From contig JAKOSS010000005.1 in the NCBI GenBank assembly GCA_029777145.1, positions 1 to 19,787 on the forward strand: a stretch of DNA of 19,787 bases, given 5' to 3'. The position numbers were made by a program, and so were the translations under genes. This document shows positions 7,227 through 15,089 of the stretch, in pieces. The stretch comes from Acidobacteriota bacterium (GTDB taxonomy: Bacteria > Acidobacteriota > Blastocatellia > Pyrinomonadales > Pyrinomonadaceae). The notes beneath the pieces are model-generated. The model saw only the letters and a list, made by a program, of their open reading frames with translations. It was not told the DNA's origin and searched no databases. Within the stretch, counting starts at the first letter, position 1, and the number at the start of each line of letters is the position of its first letter.

Positions 7227-9470
7227 ATGCGATCAATTATCAAGAAAGCAATTACGTTGCTGGCGCTCGCGTCGGTCGCGGCCGTACCCGTCCTCGGCGG
7301 CGGATTGTTGGGGTTTTCGACGGCGGGCGTGGCAAGGCAGACCGAGCTCGAAGCCCGTTTCGACAGCTCGCTGAAGGCCGAAAATCTTCGCGAGTGGATG
7401 AAATTTCTGAGCGCGCGTCCGCATCATGTCGGATCGGCGAAGGGAAAGGAAAACGCGGAATTCATGCGCGACCTCTTCCGCTCGTGGGGCTACGACGCCC
7501 GGATCGAGCAGTTCGACGTGCTGTTTCCGACTCCGAAGACGCGGATTCTTGAGATGATCGCTCCCGAGCGGTTCACGGCAAAACTCGCCGAACCGCCGGT
7601 CGAGGGAGACGCCACTTCGGGCCAATCGTCCGAGCAACTCCCGACATACAACGCGTTTTCGGCGGACGGCGACGTCACGGCGCCGCTCGTTTACGTCAAT
7701 TACGGCGTTCCGCGCGATTATGAAGAGCTTGCGAAGCGCGGCATTGACGTCAAGGGGAAGATCGTCATCGCCCGCTACGGCGGCAGCTGGCGCGGGATCA
7801 AACCAAAGGTCGCCGCCGAACACGGCGCGGTCGGCTGTCTGATCTATTCGGATCCGCGCGACGACGGCTATTATCAGGGCGATGTTTACCCGAAAGGCTC
7901 ATGGCGGAGCGCCGACGGCGCGCAACGCGGATCGGTCGCTGACATGCCGGTCTATCCCGGTGATGTCCTGACGCCCGGAATTCCCGCGACGAAAGACGCG
8001 AAGCGTCTCGATATCAAATCGGCGCCGACGATCACCAAGATCCCGGTGATGCCGATCTCGTACGCGGACGCGCTGCCGTTGCTGAAAACGCTCGACGGCC
8101 CGGTCGTCCCCGACGGAATGCGCGGCGCGCTCCCGATCACGTATCACTTCGGCGGCGGCGACGGAACGCGCGTCCGGCTCAAGCTCGAATTCAACTGGGA
8201 CATAAAACCCGCGTACGACGTCATCGCCAAACTTCCGGGATCCGAGTTTCCCGACGAATGGGTCATCCGCGGAAATCACCATGACGCGTGGGTCAACGGT
8301 GCCGATGATCCGATCAGCGGACTCGTTTCGCTGCTCGAGGAAGCGCGCGGGATCGGCGAATTGGCGAAATCCGGTTGGAAACCAAAGCGGACGATCGTCT
8401 TCGCCGCGTGGGACGCCGAAGAACCGGGTCTGATCGGTTCGACCGAATGGGTCGAGATGCACGCCGACGAGCTCAACAACAAGGCTGCGGTCTATATCAA
8501 CACCGATTCGAACGGTCGCGGATTCCTCGGGATCGGCGGCTCGCACACACTCGAGAAATTCGCGAACGAGCTTGGAAAATCGGTCCCGGACCCGCAAACA
8601 AAGCTCAGCGTTTGGGAACGTGCGCGGGCGAGCCAGATGGTCAACGGTTCGACGGCGGTGAGAAATGAGCTTCAGTCGCGCCAGGATATGAGGATCTTTG
8701 CGCTCGGGTCGGGTTCGGATTACACGCCATTCCTGCAGCACATGGGGATCGCCAGCCTCAACATCGGTTTCGGGGGCGAGGACGGCGGCGGTTCGTACCA
8801 TTCGATCTACGATTCGTTCGATCATTACACGCGGTTCGGAGACACTGATTTCAAATACGGCGTCGCGCTGGCGAAAGTCTGCGGGCGTGCGGTGATGCGA
8901 TTCGCGGACGCCGACGTTCTGCCGTTCGGATTCACCTCGTTTGCCGATACGGTCGGCGTTTACGTCGGCGAGATCGCCAAACTGACCGACACGATGCGCG
9001 AGGAGACGGCGACGATGAACAAACTGATCGACAGCGGAATGCTTGCGGCCGTTCAGGATCCGAAACGCGTCTTTGTCGCGCCGAAGCCCGAAGGCCCGGT
9101 CCCGATGATCGACTTCACGCCCTTGCAGAAATCACTTGCCCGGCTTCGCGAGTCGGCCGCGCGTCTCGATGCGGCGATCAAGGAGCGGACGCTCGCGCCG
9201 GCTGCGCAGCGTGAACTGAACGCGGTCCTGATGAAGGCCGAACGCGATCTTCTGTCTCAGAACGGACTTCCGAAACGTCCGTGGTTCCGTCATCAGATCT
9301 ACGCTCCGGGTTTCTACACCGGATACGGCGTCAAAACGATCCCGGGCGTGAGGGAAGCGATCGAACAGCGCGATTGGGCCGAAGCGGGTCGTCAGATCGA
9401 GTCAGTGTCGGCGACGCTCGATCGGTTCTCGGATACGCTCGACCGCGCGGCGAAGATCGGCGGAAAGTAG
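7227..9470 (+). CDS. M28 family metallopeptidase, glutamate carboxypeptidase II-like, exported
   Basis: 747 residues. A basic N-terminus plus hydrophobic stretch (about 9-30) is a signal peptide. Residues about 130-320 form a PA-type insert, about 330-560 the M28 catalytic domain and about 610-745 the TFR-type dimerisation helices, the architecture of glutamate carboxypeptidase II and transferrin receptor. The two-zinc site is complete: H351 and D361 (NHHDAWVNGADDP), catalytic E398 with E399 (WDAEEPG), D427 (NTDSNG) and H525 (SYHSIYDS). It should remove C-terminal residues from peptides in the periplasm or outside. ATG 7227 has AGGAAG 5 bases upstream and begins the signal peptide; an earlier in-frame codon at 7128 would add 33 basic residues and is rejected. 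The crotonase gene starts 11 bases downstream. Confidence 0.93.
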   Translation: MRSIIKKAITLLALASVAAVPVLGGGLLGFSTAGVARQTELEARFDSSLKAENLREWMKFLSARPHHVGSAKGKENAEFMRDLFRSWGYDARIEQFDVLFPTPKTRILEMIAPERFTAKLAEPPVEGDATSGQSSEQLPTYNAFSADGDVTAPLVYVNYGVPRDYEELAKRGIDVKGKIVIARYGGSWRGIKPKVAAEHGAVGCLIYSDPRDDGYYQGDVYPKGSWRSADGAQRGSVADMPVYPGDVLTPGIPATKDAKRLDIKSAPTITKIPVMPISYADALPLLKTLDGPVVPDGMRGALPITYHFGGGDGTRVRLKLEFNWDIKPAYDVIAKLPGSEFPDEWVIRGNHHDAWVNGADDPISGLVSLLEEARGIGELAKSGWKPKRTIVFAAWDAEEPGLIGSTEWVEMHADELNNKAAVYINTDSNGRGFLGIGGSHTLEKFANELGKSVPDPQTKLSVWERARASQMVNGSTAVRNELQSRQDMRIFALGSGSDYTPFLQHMGIASLNIGFGGEDGGGSYHSIYDSFDHYTRFGDTDFKYGVALAKVCGRAVMRFADADVLPFGFTSFADTVGVYVGEIAKLTDTMREETATMNKLIDSGMLAAVQDPKRVFVAPKPEGPVPMIDFTPLQKSLARLRESAARLDAAIKERTLAPAAQRELNAVLMKAERDLLSQNGLPKRPWFRHQIYAPGFYTGYGVKTIPGVREAIEQRDWAEAGRQIESVSATLDRFSDTLDRAAKIGGK

Positions 9471-9481
9471 AATTGAACGAT

Positions 9482-10237
9482 ATGAACGAACTGCTTGTCT
9501 CGAAAGACGGCGCGATCCTGACGCTGACGCTGAACCGCCCTGAAAAGCGCAACGCGCTGAACGATTCGCTGATCGCGGCACTGTCGCGGGAGATCGCGGC
9601 TGCCGGTGAAGATCCGGACCTGTGCGCGGTCGTGATCCGCGGCGCGGGAGCTGATTTCTGTTCCGGGGCGGACCTTTCGGCGCTGCAGACGATCGCCGAA
9701 AGCGACATTCTCGAGAACCTCGAGGACGCGCGAACGTTGGCAGCGTTGCTCGCGGCGATCAGAAAGCTTCCGGTTCCGGTGATCGCCGCCGTTCAGGGAC
9801 GGGCGCTCGCCGGCGGTTGCGGGCTCGCGAGCGGCTGCGATCTCGTCCTCGCCTCGCGTTCGGCGCGGTTCGGTTATCCGGAGGTTAAGATCGGGTTCGT
9901 GCCGGCGATGGTGATGGCGATCCTGCGGCGGAATGTTTCGGAAAAACGGGCGTTCGAGCTTGTTTCGCGCGGCTTCGATTTTTCTGCAGACGAGGCCGAA
10001 CGGATCGGTCTGATCAACAAAGTTTTCGATGACGAGTCGTTCGAGTCGAGCGTCGCCGAGTACGTCGCGTCGTTCGCCAAGACCTCGCGCTCGGCCGTGA
10101 CGCTGTCAAAGCGGCTGCTCTATCAGATGGACGGAATGGATTTCGAACAGGCGCTCGAGACCGGCGCCGAGGTCAACGCGATCGCGCGGATGACCGACGA
10201 TTGCAAGAAGGGAATTGAACGCTTTCTGAAGAAGTGA
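9482..10237 (+). CDS. Enoyl-CoA hydratase/isomerase (crotonase) family protein
   Basis: 251 residues, full family length. The oxyanion-hole segments GADFCSGADLSAL (about 56-68) and GRALAGGCGLASGCDL (107-121) are visible. Of the two catalytic glutamates of liver crotonase, the second is kept as E134 (GYPEVKIG) but the first is Gly (G114). That GGCGLA...GYPEVKIGF combination is typical of methylglutaconyl-CoA hydratase-like annotations in several phyla, so a role in leucine/isovalerate or terpenoid acyl-CoA breakdown is plausible, matching the AtuA and B12 genes nearby, but isomerase or other crotonase chemistry is possible. It starts 11 bases after the peptidase. ATG 9482 chosen; an upstream-open frame reaching 9281 lies inside the peptidase gene. 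Confidence 0.9.
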   Translation: MNELLVSKDGAILTLTLNRPEKRNALNDSLIAALSREIAAAGEDPDLCAVVIRGAGADFCSGADLSALQTIAESDILENLEDARTLAALLAAIRKLPVPVIAAVQGRALAGGCGLASGCDLVLASRSARFGYPEVKIGFVPAMVMAILRRNVSEKRAFELVSRGFDFSADEAERIGLINKVFDDESFESSVAEYVASFAKTSRSAVTLSKRLLYQMDGMDFEQALETGAEVNAIARMTDDCKKGIERFLKK

Positions 10238-10246
10238 GGCGATGGC

Positions 10247-10304
10247 TGGTTGTTGATAGTAAATGGTTGATGTTTAGTTGTGCGCAGACAATTGACGATT
10301 AACA
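10247..10304. repeat. Degenerate heptamer run (TGATGGT- and ATTAACA-like)
   Basis: Following the crotonase, TGGTTGT, TGATAGT, AAATGGT, TGATGTT, TAGTTGT run in 7-base register (10247-10281), then ATTGACG and ATTAACA (10291-10304). GTTGTTGAT near the start can pair with ATTAACAAC near the end with one wobble. The rest of the 147-base spacer (to 10384) shows nothing I can name apart from GGGAG before the next gene. Confidence 0.55.
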
Positions 10305-10384
10305 ACGCATGCCTTCGGAGTCAAAAGGCGAGGTTCGATTCGGTTGATTCAAGGTAAGCTTCTTTTCAGGTCTGGGAGTTATTG

Positions 10385-10885
10385 ATGATGTTACGAAGGG
10401 CATTTTATGTCGGATTCATCGGTTTCCTGTTTACGCTGGCGGGCTATTCGCAATCGTTCAACGCGATATTGGATTCGATCGTTCCGTTGAGGACCGATCG
10501 AAATGAAGTAGAGAAGTTTCTTGGTGTTGCTGGTCAGGACGGCGTCGAAGTGCAGTACAAGAGCGGAGACCTGATCATTAACGTGACCTATTCAGCCGGC
10601 GAATGTGAGAAGATCCCGTTGCGCAGCTACCGGTTGAAGGTCAAAAAGGACACGGTCATTTCGTACGAGTTGGTCCCTGGCAAACGTGTCGATTTGTCAG
10701 AATTAAACGTCAACCTCAACGAGTTTCTGCGGGATGACAGCGGCGATCTGATCAACTTCGTAACATATCGCAAGAAAAATGGTGGGACCGATATCGTCGT
10801 GAAAATCCAGGAAGAATTGAGACTCGTCAACTCAGTTCGTCGATTTCCGACAACGATAGACCTGGAGGATTGCGGGTGTCCTTAA
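10385..10885 (+). CDS. Secreted hypothetical protein
   Basis: 166 residues. MMLRRAFYVGFIGFLFTLAGYSQ is a signal peptide. The mature part opens with a segment (SIVPLRTDRNEVEKFLG) that resembles small exported proteins in which a PLxxTRxxVExxLG-type motif precedes a beta-rich domain; no function is known to me. Two cysteines close the protein (DCGCP) and one lies near residue 79 (GECEK), so a disulfide is possible. GGGAG at 10374-10378 lies 6 bases before ATG 10385; ATG 10388 and TTG 10382 are alternatives in frame. It stands alone between a + gene and a convergent - gene. Confidence 0.75.
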   Translation: MMLRRAFYVGFIGFLFTLAGYSQSFNAILDSIVPLRTDRNEVEKFLGVAGQDGVEVQYKSGDLIINVTYSAGECEKIPLRSYRLKVKKDTVISYELVPGKRVDLSELNVNLNEFLRDDSGDLINFVTYRKKNGGTDIVVKIQEELRLVNSVRRFPTTIDLEDCGCP

Positions 10886-10920
10886 TCGTCACGAAAGTGC
10901 AGCGACTGCACACGCGGGCG

Positions 10921-11038
10921 GCGAGCACCTTTTCCCGATCCACGGACGGAACGATCAACCATGCGCACGAGACTGATGGTTGATGGTCGATATTGTGCTC
11001 GCGACTGTCAATTAACAATCAACCACTAACAATTAACC
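10921..11038. repeat. Convergent-gene spacer with nested inverted repeats and heptamer runs
   Basis: Between the secreted protein (+) and the TMTC-like gene (-). GCGAGCAC (10921-10928) pairs with GTGCTCGC (10995-11002), enclosing ATCAACCAT (10954-10962) paired with ATGGTTGAT (10976-10984), all perfect. The inner arm lies in heptamers CTGATGG, TTGATGG, TCGATAT (10973-10993). A second run ATTAACA, ATCAACC, ACTAACA, ATTAACC (11011-11038) reaches the - strand stop codon. No T-run follows, so it is not a classical terminator, although the position fits a bidirectional one. Confidence 0.6.
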
Positions 11039-11039
11039 C

Positions 11040-12887
11040 CTACAACTTCTTCAACGTCTCCGCGGCCATTTTTCGCTCGGCGATGATCTCGGGATCCGAC
11101 GCCGACGCCGTGAGTTTCAGAAATTCCTGAAACGCGTCGCGGGCCGCCTTTTGATCGCCCTTTTCTGAATACAATAGCCCGAGCCTGAAGAACACGGCCT
11201 TCGAGCTCATCAGCAATTCCTTTCGGGCGCGGTCGCGCGATTCTTCCAGTTCTTTCAGCGCCTCGTCTTTGTTGCCGCGAGAATATTCGATGACCGCGAT
11301 CTTCTCCGTCAGCGCCGCGTAATAGATCGGAAGCCGCTTGCGCGCCTCGCGCAGGTAACGGGCGGCACTGACGAGGTCGTTCTTTTGCTGCAGCGCGACC
11401 CCGAGCCCTTCGTAGGCCTGATACAGCGTATAGGCGTTGATGTCGTCGTTCTTCATTTCGGTCACGGTCTGCAGATCCCAAACCGCTTCCTCGAAACGCC
11501 CCGTCGCGATCATCGCCTGCGCGCGCCCGACAAACGCATTCGGATTCGGGGCGGTTTCGAGTGCTGCGTTGAAGGCGTCGATCGCTTCCTTTGATCGGCC
11601 CGCGTTCGAGAGCGCAAATCCGTATTGCGACATCGTTGACGCCGAGCGCGGATCGACCGCCGCGGCGTTCGCCCACAGCGCCAGATCGCTCGACCAGACG
11701 CGGTTCATCGCGAAGGTCGCGATGCTGAGCGGGACGGCGATCACAGCGGCTCCGATGAGGATCGAACGCGCTTCGAGCCGATCGCCGATCGCCGCGAGGA
11801 CCATCATCAAAAATCCGAGCACGGATACATACAAGTAGCGGTCGTGGACGATCTGGTCGGCCGGAAACGCCGTCAGATTGAACGCCGCAACCAGCGGAAA
11901 GAAGAAGACGGCCGCTCCCATGAGAAACTTGAAGTCTCGTCGTGCAAACAGTATGACGACGCCGATCGCGGCCAAGGTCACAGCGAGCGGCAACACAAAA
12001 TCGATGAATCCGAAGCCGGTCGTGGCGCGGAGCGGATAATTTATCGAAAGTGCGTACGGGAAAATCAGCTGCTTGAGATAAAATACGAAGACCGACGGGA
12101 TACTGAAAACGGCATCGGCCGGAGTCACCGGATTCTCGACCGGATGCGTGATCGCGCCGAGGACGGCCCAGCGTGCGGCAAAATAGACTCCCGCGACGAG
12201 AAAGAATCCCGCCGTTGCGCGAAGCGCGTTCGCTGACAGCAGATCGTAGCCGGGCTTTTCGTCTTCATCGCCGGTCCGCGAAAAAAGGACGAAATAGATC
12301 GGCAGGCACGCGATCGCGACCTCTTTTGCGCCGAGCGCGAGTGCGTACAAAACTAGCGAAAGCGCGAGATCCGCGAAGTTTCCCCCGCGCCGGCGGTTTT
12401 CGGCGAACCAAAGCGACGCCAGCAAACAAAGGGCGAACAAGAGGTCCGTCGAGCCGGAGATCCAGGCGACCGATTCCGCGTGAACCGGATGGACCGCGAA
12501 CAGCAGCGCTGCGGCGAACGACGCCGCATCCGAAAATCCGAAACGTCTGAGAAGCAGGAATCCGACGGCGCAAACGGCGAGATGGAGCAGTATGTTTGTG
12601 ACGTGCCAGCCGAACGGATTCAGACCGAAAACGCGGTAGTTCAGGATGAGCCACGAAACGAACGTCGGCCGCCAATAGTTGCTTGCGGTATATTTCCCGT
12701 CACCTTTGAACGCCCAGACGTCCGACGTCAGCGCGGCGCCGGTGAGGCTCAGATTTTGGATCAGCGGGTTGCGTCCGATCTGTCGGTTATCGTCGTAAAC
12801 GAAGCTTCCGCCGAGCGAGTTCGCATAGACGAGGAACCCGACTAGGACGATCGTCAGTATCCATTTCCAGTCTCGGTCGAGTGTCAT
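11040..12887 (-). CDS. TMTC-like multi-pass membrane glycosyltransferase-fold protein with C-terminal TPR repeats
   Basis: 615 residues. Roughly the first 400 are about ten or more hydrophobic segments. Near the N-terminus YANSLGGSFVYDDNRQIGRN followed by NPLIQN, and later FAVHPVHAESVAWISGSTDL, match the membrane O-mannosyltransferase-like (PMT/TMTC, GT-C fold) proteins, where the Asp-Asp motif in the first loop is catalytic in characterised relatives. Residues about 405-615 are TPR repeats (for example YGFALSNAGRSKEAIDAFNA and RLGLLYSEKGDQKAARDAFQ). Bacterial relatives are mostly uncharacterised; glycosyl transfer from a lipid-linked sugar to protein or envelope is inference. ATG 12887 opens directly on the first helix; an upstream extension to 13028 is Arg/Pro-rich and runs through a repeat element, so I reject it. 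Confidence 0.8.
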   Translation of the reverse strand: MTLDRDWKWILTIVLVGFLVYANSLGGSFVYDDNRQIGRNPLIQNLSLTGAALTSDVWAFKGDGKYTASNYWRPTFVSWLILNYRVFGLNPFGWHVTNILLHLAVCAVGFLLLRRFGFSDAASFAAALLFAVHPVHAESVAWISGSTDLLFALCLLASLWFAENRRRGGNFADLALSLVLYALALGAKEVAIACLPIYFVLFSRTGDEDEKPGYDLLSANALRATAGFFLVAGVYFAARWAVLGAITHPVENPVTPADAVFSIPSVFVFYLKQLIFPYALSINYPLRATTGFGFIDFVLPLAVTLAAIGVVILFARRDFKFLMGAAVFFFPLVAAFNLTAFPADQIVHDRYLYVSVLGFLMMVLAAIGDRLEARSILIGAAVIAVPLSIATFAMNRVWSSDLALWANAAAVDPRSASTMSQYGFALSNAGRSKEAIDAFNAALETAPNPNAFVGRAQAMIATGRFEEAVWDLQTVTEMKNDDINAYTLYQAYEGLGVALQQKNDLVSAARYLREARKRLPIYYAALTEKIAVIEYSRGNKDEALKELEESRDRARKELLMSSKAVFFRLGLLYSEKGDQKAARDAFQEFLKLTASASDPEIIAERKMAAETLKKL

Positions 12888-12927
12888 ATTCGGGGTTTTC
12901 GGGCGCGAAACTAAGCGAACATTCAGC

Positions 12928-12973
12928 CGCGGATCACACGGATGGCGCGGATAAAACAAATGAAAATCCGTGG
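12928..12973. repeat. Period-9 dispersed element, copy 2
   Basis: CGCGGATCA, CACGGATGG and CGCGGATAA follow in exact 9-base register (12928-12954), then after ten bases an inverted AATCCGTGG at 12965-12973. The layout is the same as at 7113-7156. It sits in the 143-base spacer upstream of the TMTC-like gene (- strand), where that gene's leader would be. Confidence 0.65.
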
Positions 12974-13030
12974 GTTCCACGTTGATCCTTGGCCACCGCG
13001 GTCCGTTGCTCCATTGTGAGCAACGCAAGT

Positions 13031-13606
13031 TTAGGGCTCGCGTGTCCTCAATGCAAATTCGAGCGGGTCGTCGGCAATCGCGTCTATCAGGCCGATCCTG
13101 AACGCTTCCTCAGCGCCGACCCGTTTCCCGGTGAGAAAGATCTCGAGCGCCATTGCTTCTCCGACGAGTCGCGGAAGACGCTGGGTTCCGCCCCAACCGG
13201 TCATGATCCCGAGGTTTCCTCCGGGATGCGAAAACTGCGCGGACGGAGCGGCGATCCGCCGGCGGCAAGCGAGCGCGAGATCGAACGCGCCGCCGAAGCA
13301 AAGACCGTTGACGGCGGCCGTCGAATCGAGCCGCGCGATCTTTTCCATCAGCGATTGTCCGCGACGCGCGAATTCCGGAGCCGTTTCGCCCGTGACGTGC
13401 GCGATCTCGCGCAGGTTCGCGCCTGACGCAAAAATGCCGTCCGATCCGCTGAAGACAACCTGCGCCGGGCCATTGCGAAGGCTCTCGTCGAGGATCGCAT
13501 GCAGTTCGACGAGGACGCTGATCGACAGCGGATTGCGCTCCGACGGGTTGTTGAATCGGATGACGAGGGTGTTCGGAAGATTTTCGGTTAAGATCGCGTT
13601 AGACAT
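13031..13606 (-). CDS. Short crotonase-family protein lacking canonical catalytic glutamates
   Basis: 191 residues, some 60 fewer than usual, ending soon after the segment GLIDAIADDP; the C-terminal helices that normally help trimerisation and cap the active site are missing. The fold is clear from FASGANLRE (about 59-67), GLCFGGAFDLALAC (101-114) and GWGGTQRLPRLVG (137-149). Crotonase Glu144 corresponds to D109 and Glu164 to G129 (SHPGGNLG), so ordinary hydration is unlikely; another crotonase reaction or a scaffolding role is possible. The stop TAA is genuine in this sequence, with no continuation of the family in another frame that I could see. Its ATG is only 5 bases from the divergent pyrophosphatase start. 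Confidence 0.82.
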   Translation of the reverse strand: MSNAILTENLPNTLVIRFNNPSERNPLSISVLVELHAILDESLRNGPAQVVFSGSDGIFASGANLREIAHVTGETAPEFARRGQSLMEKIARLDSTAAVNGLCFGGAFDLALACRRRIAAPSAQFSHPGGNLGIMTGWGGTQRLPRLVGEAMALEIFLTGKRVGAEEAFRIGLIDAIADDPLEFALRTREP

Positions 13607-13611
13607 CGCTC

Positions 13612-14256
13612 ATGTCGAAAATCAATAATAAGTGCATGTTCCGAAGCAACAAAGCGCATCCGTGGCATGGAATTCCGATCGGCGACGGCGTGCCCGACGA
13701 AGTCACCGTCTTTATCGAGATCGTTCCGCGCGACACGGTCAAATATGAGGTCGACAAAGAGACCGGTTATCTCAAGATCGATCGTCCGCAGCAATATTCG
13801 AATGTTGTCCCGGCGAACTACGGCTTTATCCCGCAAAGTTACTGCGCGACGCGGATCGCGGATCTGGCGCGGGCGAAATCACCGGGGATCGAGATCAGTG
13901 ACGGCGACGGCGATCCGCTTGATATTCTCGTCCTGTCCGAGCATCATATCCCGCGCGGCGACATTATTCTCAAGGCGCGACCGATCGGCGGTTTTTGCCT
14001 GATCGACGGCGGTGAGGCCGACGACAAGATCATCGCGGTCCTCAAAGGCGACAAGGTGTTCGAGCAGTACGAGGAGATCACGGAACTGCCGAAAGGTATC
14101 CTTGAACGGTTCGAACATTATTTCTTGACTTACAAGAGTCTTCCGGACGAACCGAACAAATGCGAGATCGCTTATAGTTACGGACGCGAGGATTCGCATC
14201 GCGTTATTGAGTCCGCGATCGCGGACTATGCCGATCTGCTGGCGAAACTCAAATAA
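13612..14256 (+). CDS. ppa: Inorganic pyrophosphatase (family I)
   Basis: 214 residues, longer than the 175 of E. coli. It hydrolyses pyrophosphate to two phosphates in the cytoplasm, pulling nucleotide polymerisation and acyl-CoA activation forward. The signature DGDPLDI places the metal ligands at D99, D101 and D104; D132 and D137 in IDGGEADDK match the second pair. NYGFIPQSY (69-77) and the C-terminal YFLTYKSLPDEPNKCEIAYS are also family-typical. The start is uncertain: ATG 13612 leaves only 5 bases to the divergent crotonase and has no visible ribosome binding site, and ATG 13636 (MFRSNKAHPWHG) is a good alternative. Heptamer repeats begin two bases after its stop. Confidence 0.93.
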   Translation: MSKINNKCMFRSNKAHPWHGIPIGDGVPDEVTVFIEIVPRDTVKYEVDKETGYLKIDRPQQYSNVVPANYGFIPQSYCATRIADLARAKSPGIEISDGDGDPLDILVLSEHHIPRGDIILKARPIGGFCLIDGGEADDKIIAVLKGDKVFEQYEEITELPKGILERFEHYFLTYKSLPDEPNKCEIAYSYGREDSHRVIESAIADYADLLAKLK

Positions 14257-14257
14257 G

Positions 14258-14396
14258 CAGTGGTCAGTGGTCAGTGGTCGGTGGTTAGTGAGCAGTGAGC
14301 AGTGAGCAGTGCGGAGTGGCCTGTGGTCAGTGGTGGTGGTCGGTGGTTAGTGAGCAGTGAGCAGTGCGGAGTGGTCGGTGGACGGTGGTCGGTGGG
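14258..14396. repeat. Heptamer array, CAGTGGT/CAGTGAG family, with higher-order duplication
   Basis: Twenty consecutive units, nineteen of 7 bases and one of 6 (GGTGGT at 14335-14340). Words include CAGTGGT, CGGTGGT, TAGTGAG, CAGTGAG, CAGTGCG and GAGTGGT. The ordered series CGGTGGT, TAGTGAG, CAGTGAG, CAGTGCG, GAGTGGN occurs twice (14279-14320 with one extra CAGTGAG, and 14341-14375), showing block duplication on top of unit expansion. It starts two bases after the pyrophosphatase stop. Confidence 0.92.
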
Positions 14397-14412
14397 CAGA
14401 ACCGGGAGCGGC

Positions 14413-14447
14413 AATCGCAAATCGAAAATCGAAAATCGCAAATCGGG
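14413..14447. repeat. Heptamer array, AATCGAA/AATCGCA family, first block
   Basis: Five units in strict register: AATCGCA, AATCGAA, AATCGAA, AATCGCA, AATCGGG. The same words return at 14509-14536. Confidence 0.9.
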
Positions 14448-14466
14448 CAAGCGACCGGGCAGATGC

Positions 14467-14495
14467 ATTCTTGATTCAAGATTCAAGAGATTCAA
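14467..14495. repeat. Heptamer run, ATTCAAG family
   Basis: ATTCTTG, ATTCAAG, ATTCAAG at 14467-14487, then after two bases another ATTCAA. It is a third heptamer word inside the same spacer. Confidence 0.8.
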
Positions 14496-14508
14496 AGTAC
14501 CGACTTTC

Positions 14509-14536
14509 AATCGCAAATCGCAAATTGCAAATCGAA
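14509..14536. repeat. Heptamer array, AATCGCA family, second block abutting the pgpA start
   Basis: AATCGCA, AATCGCA, AATTGCA, AATCGAA in register. The array ends four bases before the GTG start at 14541, so the ribosome-binding region of the next gene (AAAAGG at 14535-14540) emerges directly from repeat DNA. Confidence 0.88.
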
Positions 14537-14540
14537 AAGG

Positions 14541-15089
14541 GTGAGCAAAGATAACCAAAAATCCGTTACCGATTACATCGCGATGGCGCTGACGACATGG
14601 GGCGTCGGCTACTTGCCGCTCGCGCCGGGCACCTGGGGATCGATGGTCGGGGTCGCCATCTACCTCGGTATCGAATCGCTCGAAACGTCGCTGACCGCTT
14701 CTTTTTCAGCGTCCGGAGTCGCGCCGGCCGAGGTCGCCGCCTGGATGCACGCCGCGAACGTCGTCCTGTTTCTCGTCCTCTGTCTCGCGGGCGTTTGGGC
14801 GTCGGACCGCGCGACCGTGTTGCTCAACGACAAGGATCCTTCGAAGGCGGTCGTCGACGAGGTAATCGGACAACTTCTCGTCTTCTTGTTCATCCCGTTC
14901 ACGCTCTCGTGGAAATTGATCCTCGCTGGATTCCTGCTGTTCCGTCTCTTCGACATCTGGAAGCCATATCCGATCGATTCGCTGCAAAGTCTCCCGGCCG
15001 GTATCGGTGTCTGCGCCGACGATCTGCTCGCCGGAGTTTACGGCGGCGCGTGTTTGAGCGTGATCTACGCGCTTTCGGTAAGTCTATGA
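14541..15089 (+). CDS. pgpA: Phosphatidylglycerophosphatase A
   Basis: 182-residue integral membrane enzyme that dephosphorylates phosphatidylglycerol phosphate to phosphatidylglycerol. Family motifs in order: GVGYLPLAPGTWGS (21-34), VVDEVIGQ (104-111, with D106 and E107), FDIWKPYPI (137-145) and GIGVCADDLLAG (154-165, D160 and D161). Hydrophobic segments at about 73-88, 112-134 and 163-180 fit the family. GTG 14541 is the start; ATG 14583 is an internal alternative that would still keep all motifs. Its stop overlaps the next start (ATGA at 15086-15089), so the DUF1835 gene is translationally coupled to it. Confidence 0.92.
   Translation: MSKDNQKSVTDYIAMALTTWGVGYLPLAPGTWGSMVGVAIYLGIESLETSLTASFSASGVAPAEVAAWMHAANVVLFLVLCLAGVWASDRATVLLNDKDPSKAVVDEVIGQLLVFLFIPFTLSWKLILAGFLLFRLFDIWKPYPIDSLQSLPAGIGVCADDLLAGVYGGACLSVIYALSVSL

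Noticed and set aside
7899..8825. Long - strand frame of 308 codons inside the M28 peptidase gene
   Set aside because: It is a shadow of the peptidase, which has a complete zinc site; the - strand product resembles nothing. The same holds for the - strand frame at 3548-4426 inside AtuA.
12888..13028. N-terminal extension of the TMTC-like protein
   Set aside because: The 47 added residues are Arg/Pro-rich, lie across the period-9 element and precede a normal ATG placed right before the first membrane helix.
14597..15085. Upstream extension of the DUF1835 frame through the pgpA gene
   Set aside because: It is an Arg-rich shadow in the wrong frame of pgpA; the family N-terminus starts at ATG 15086, which overlaps the pgpA stop.
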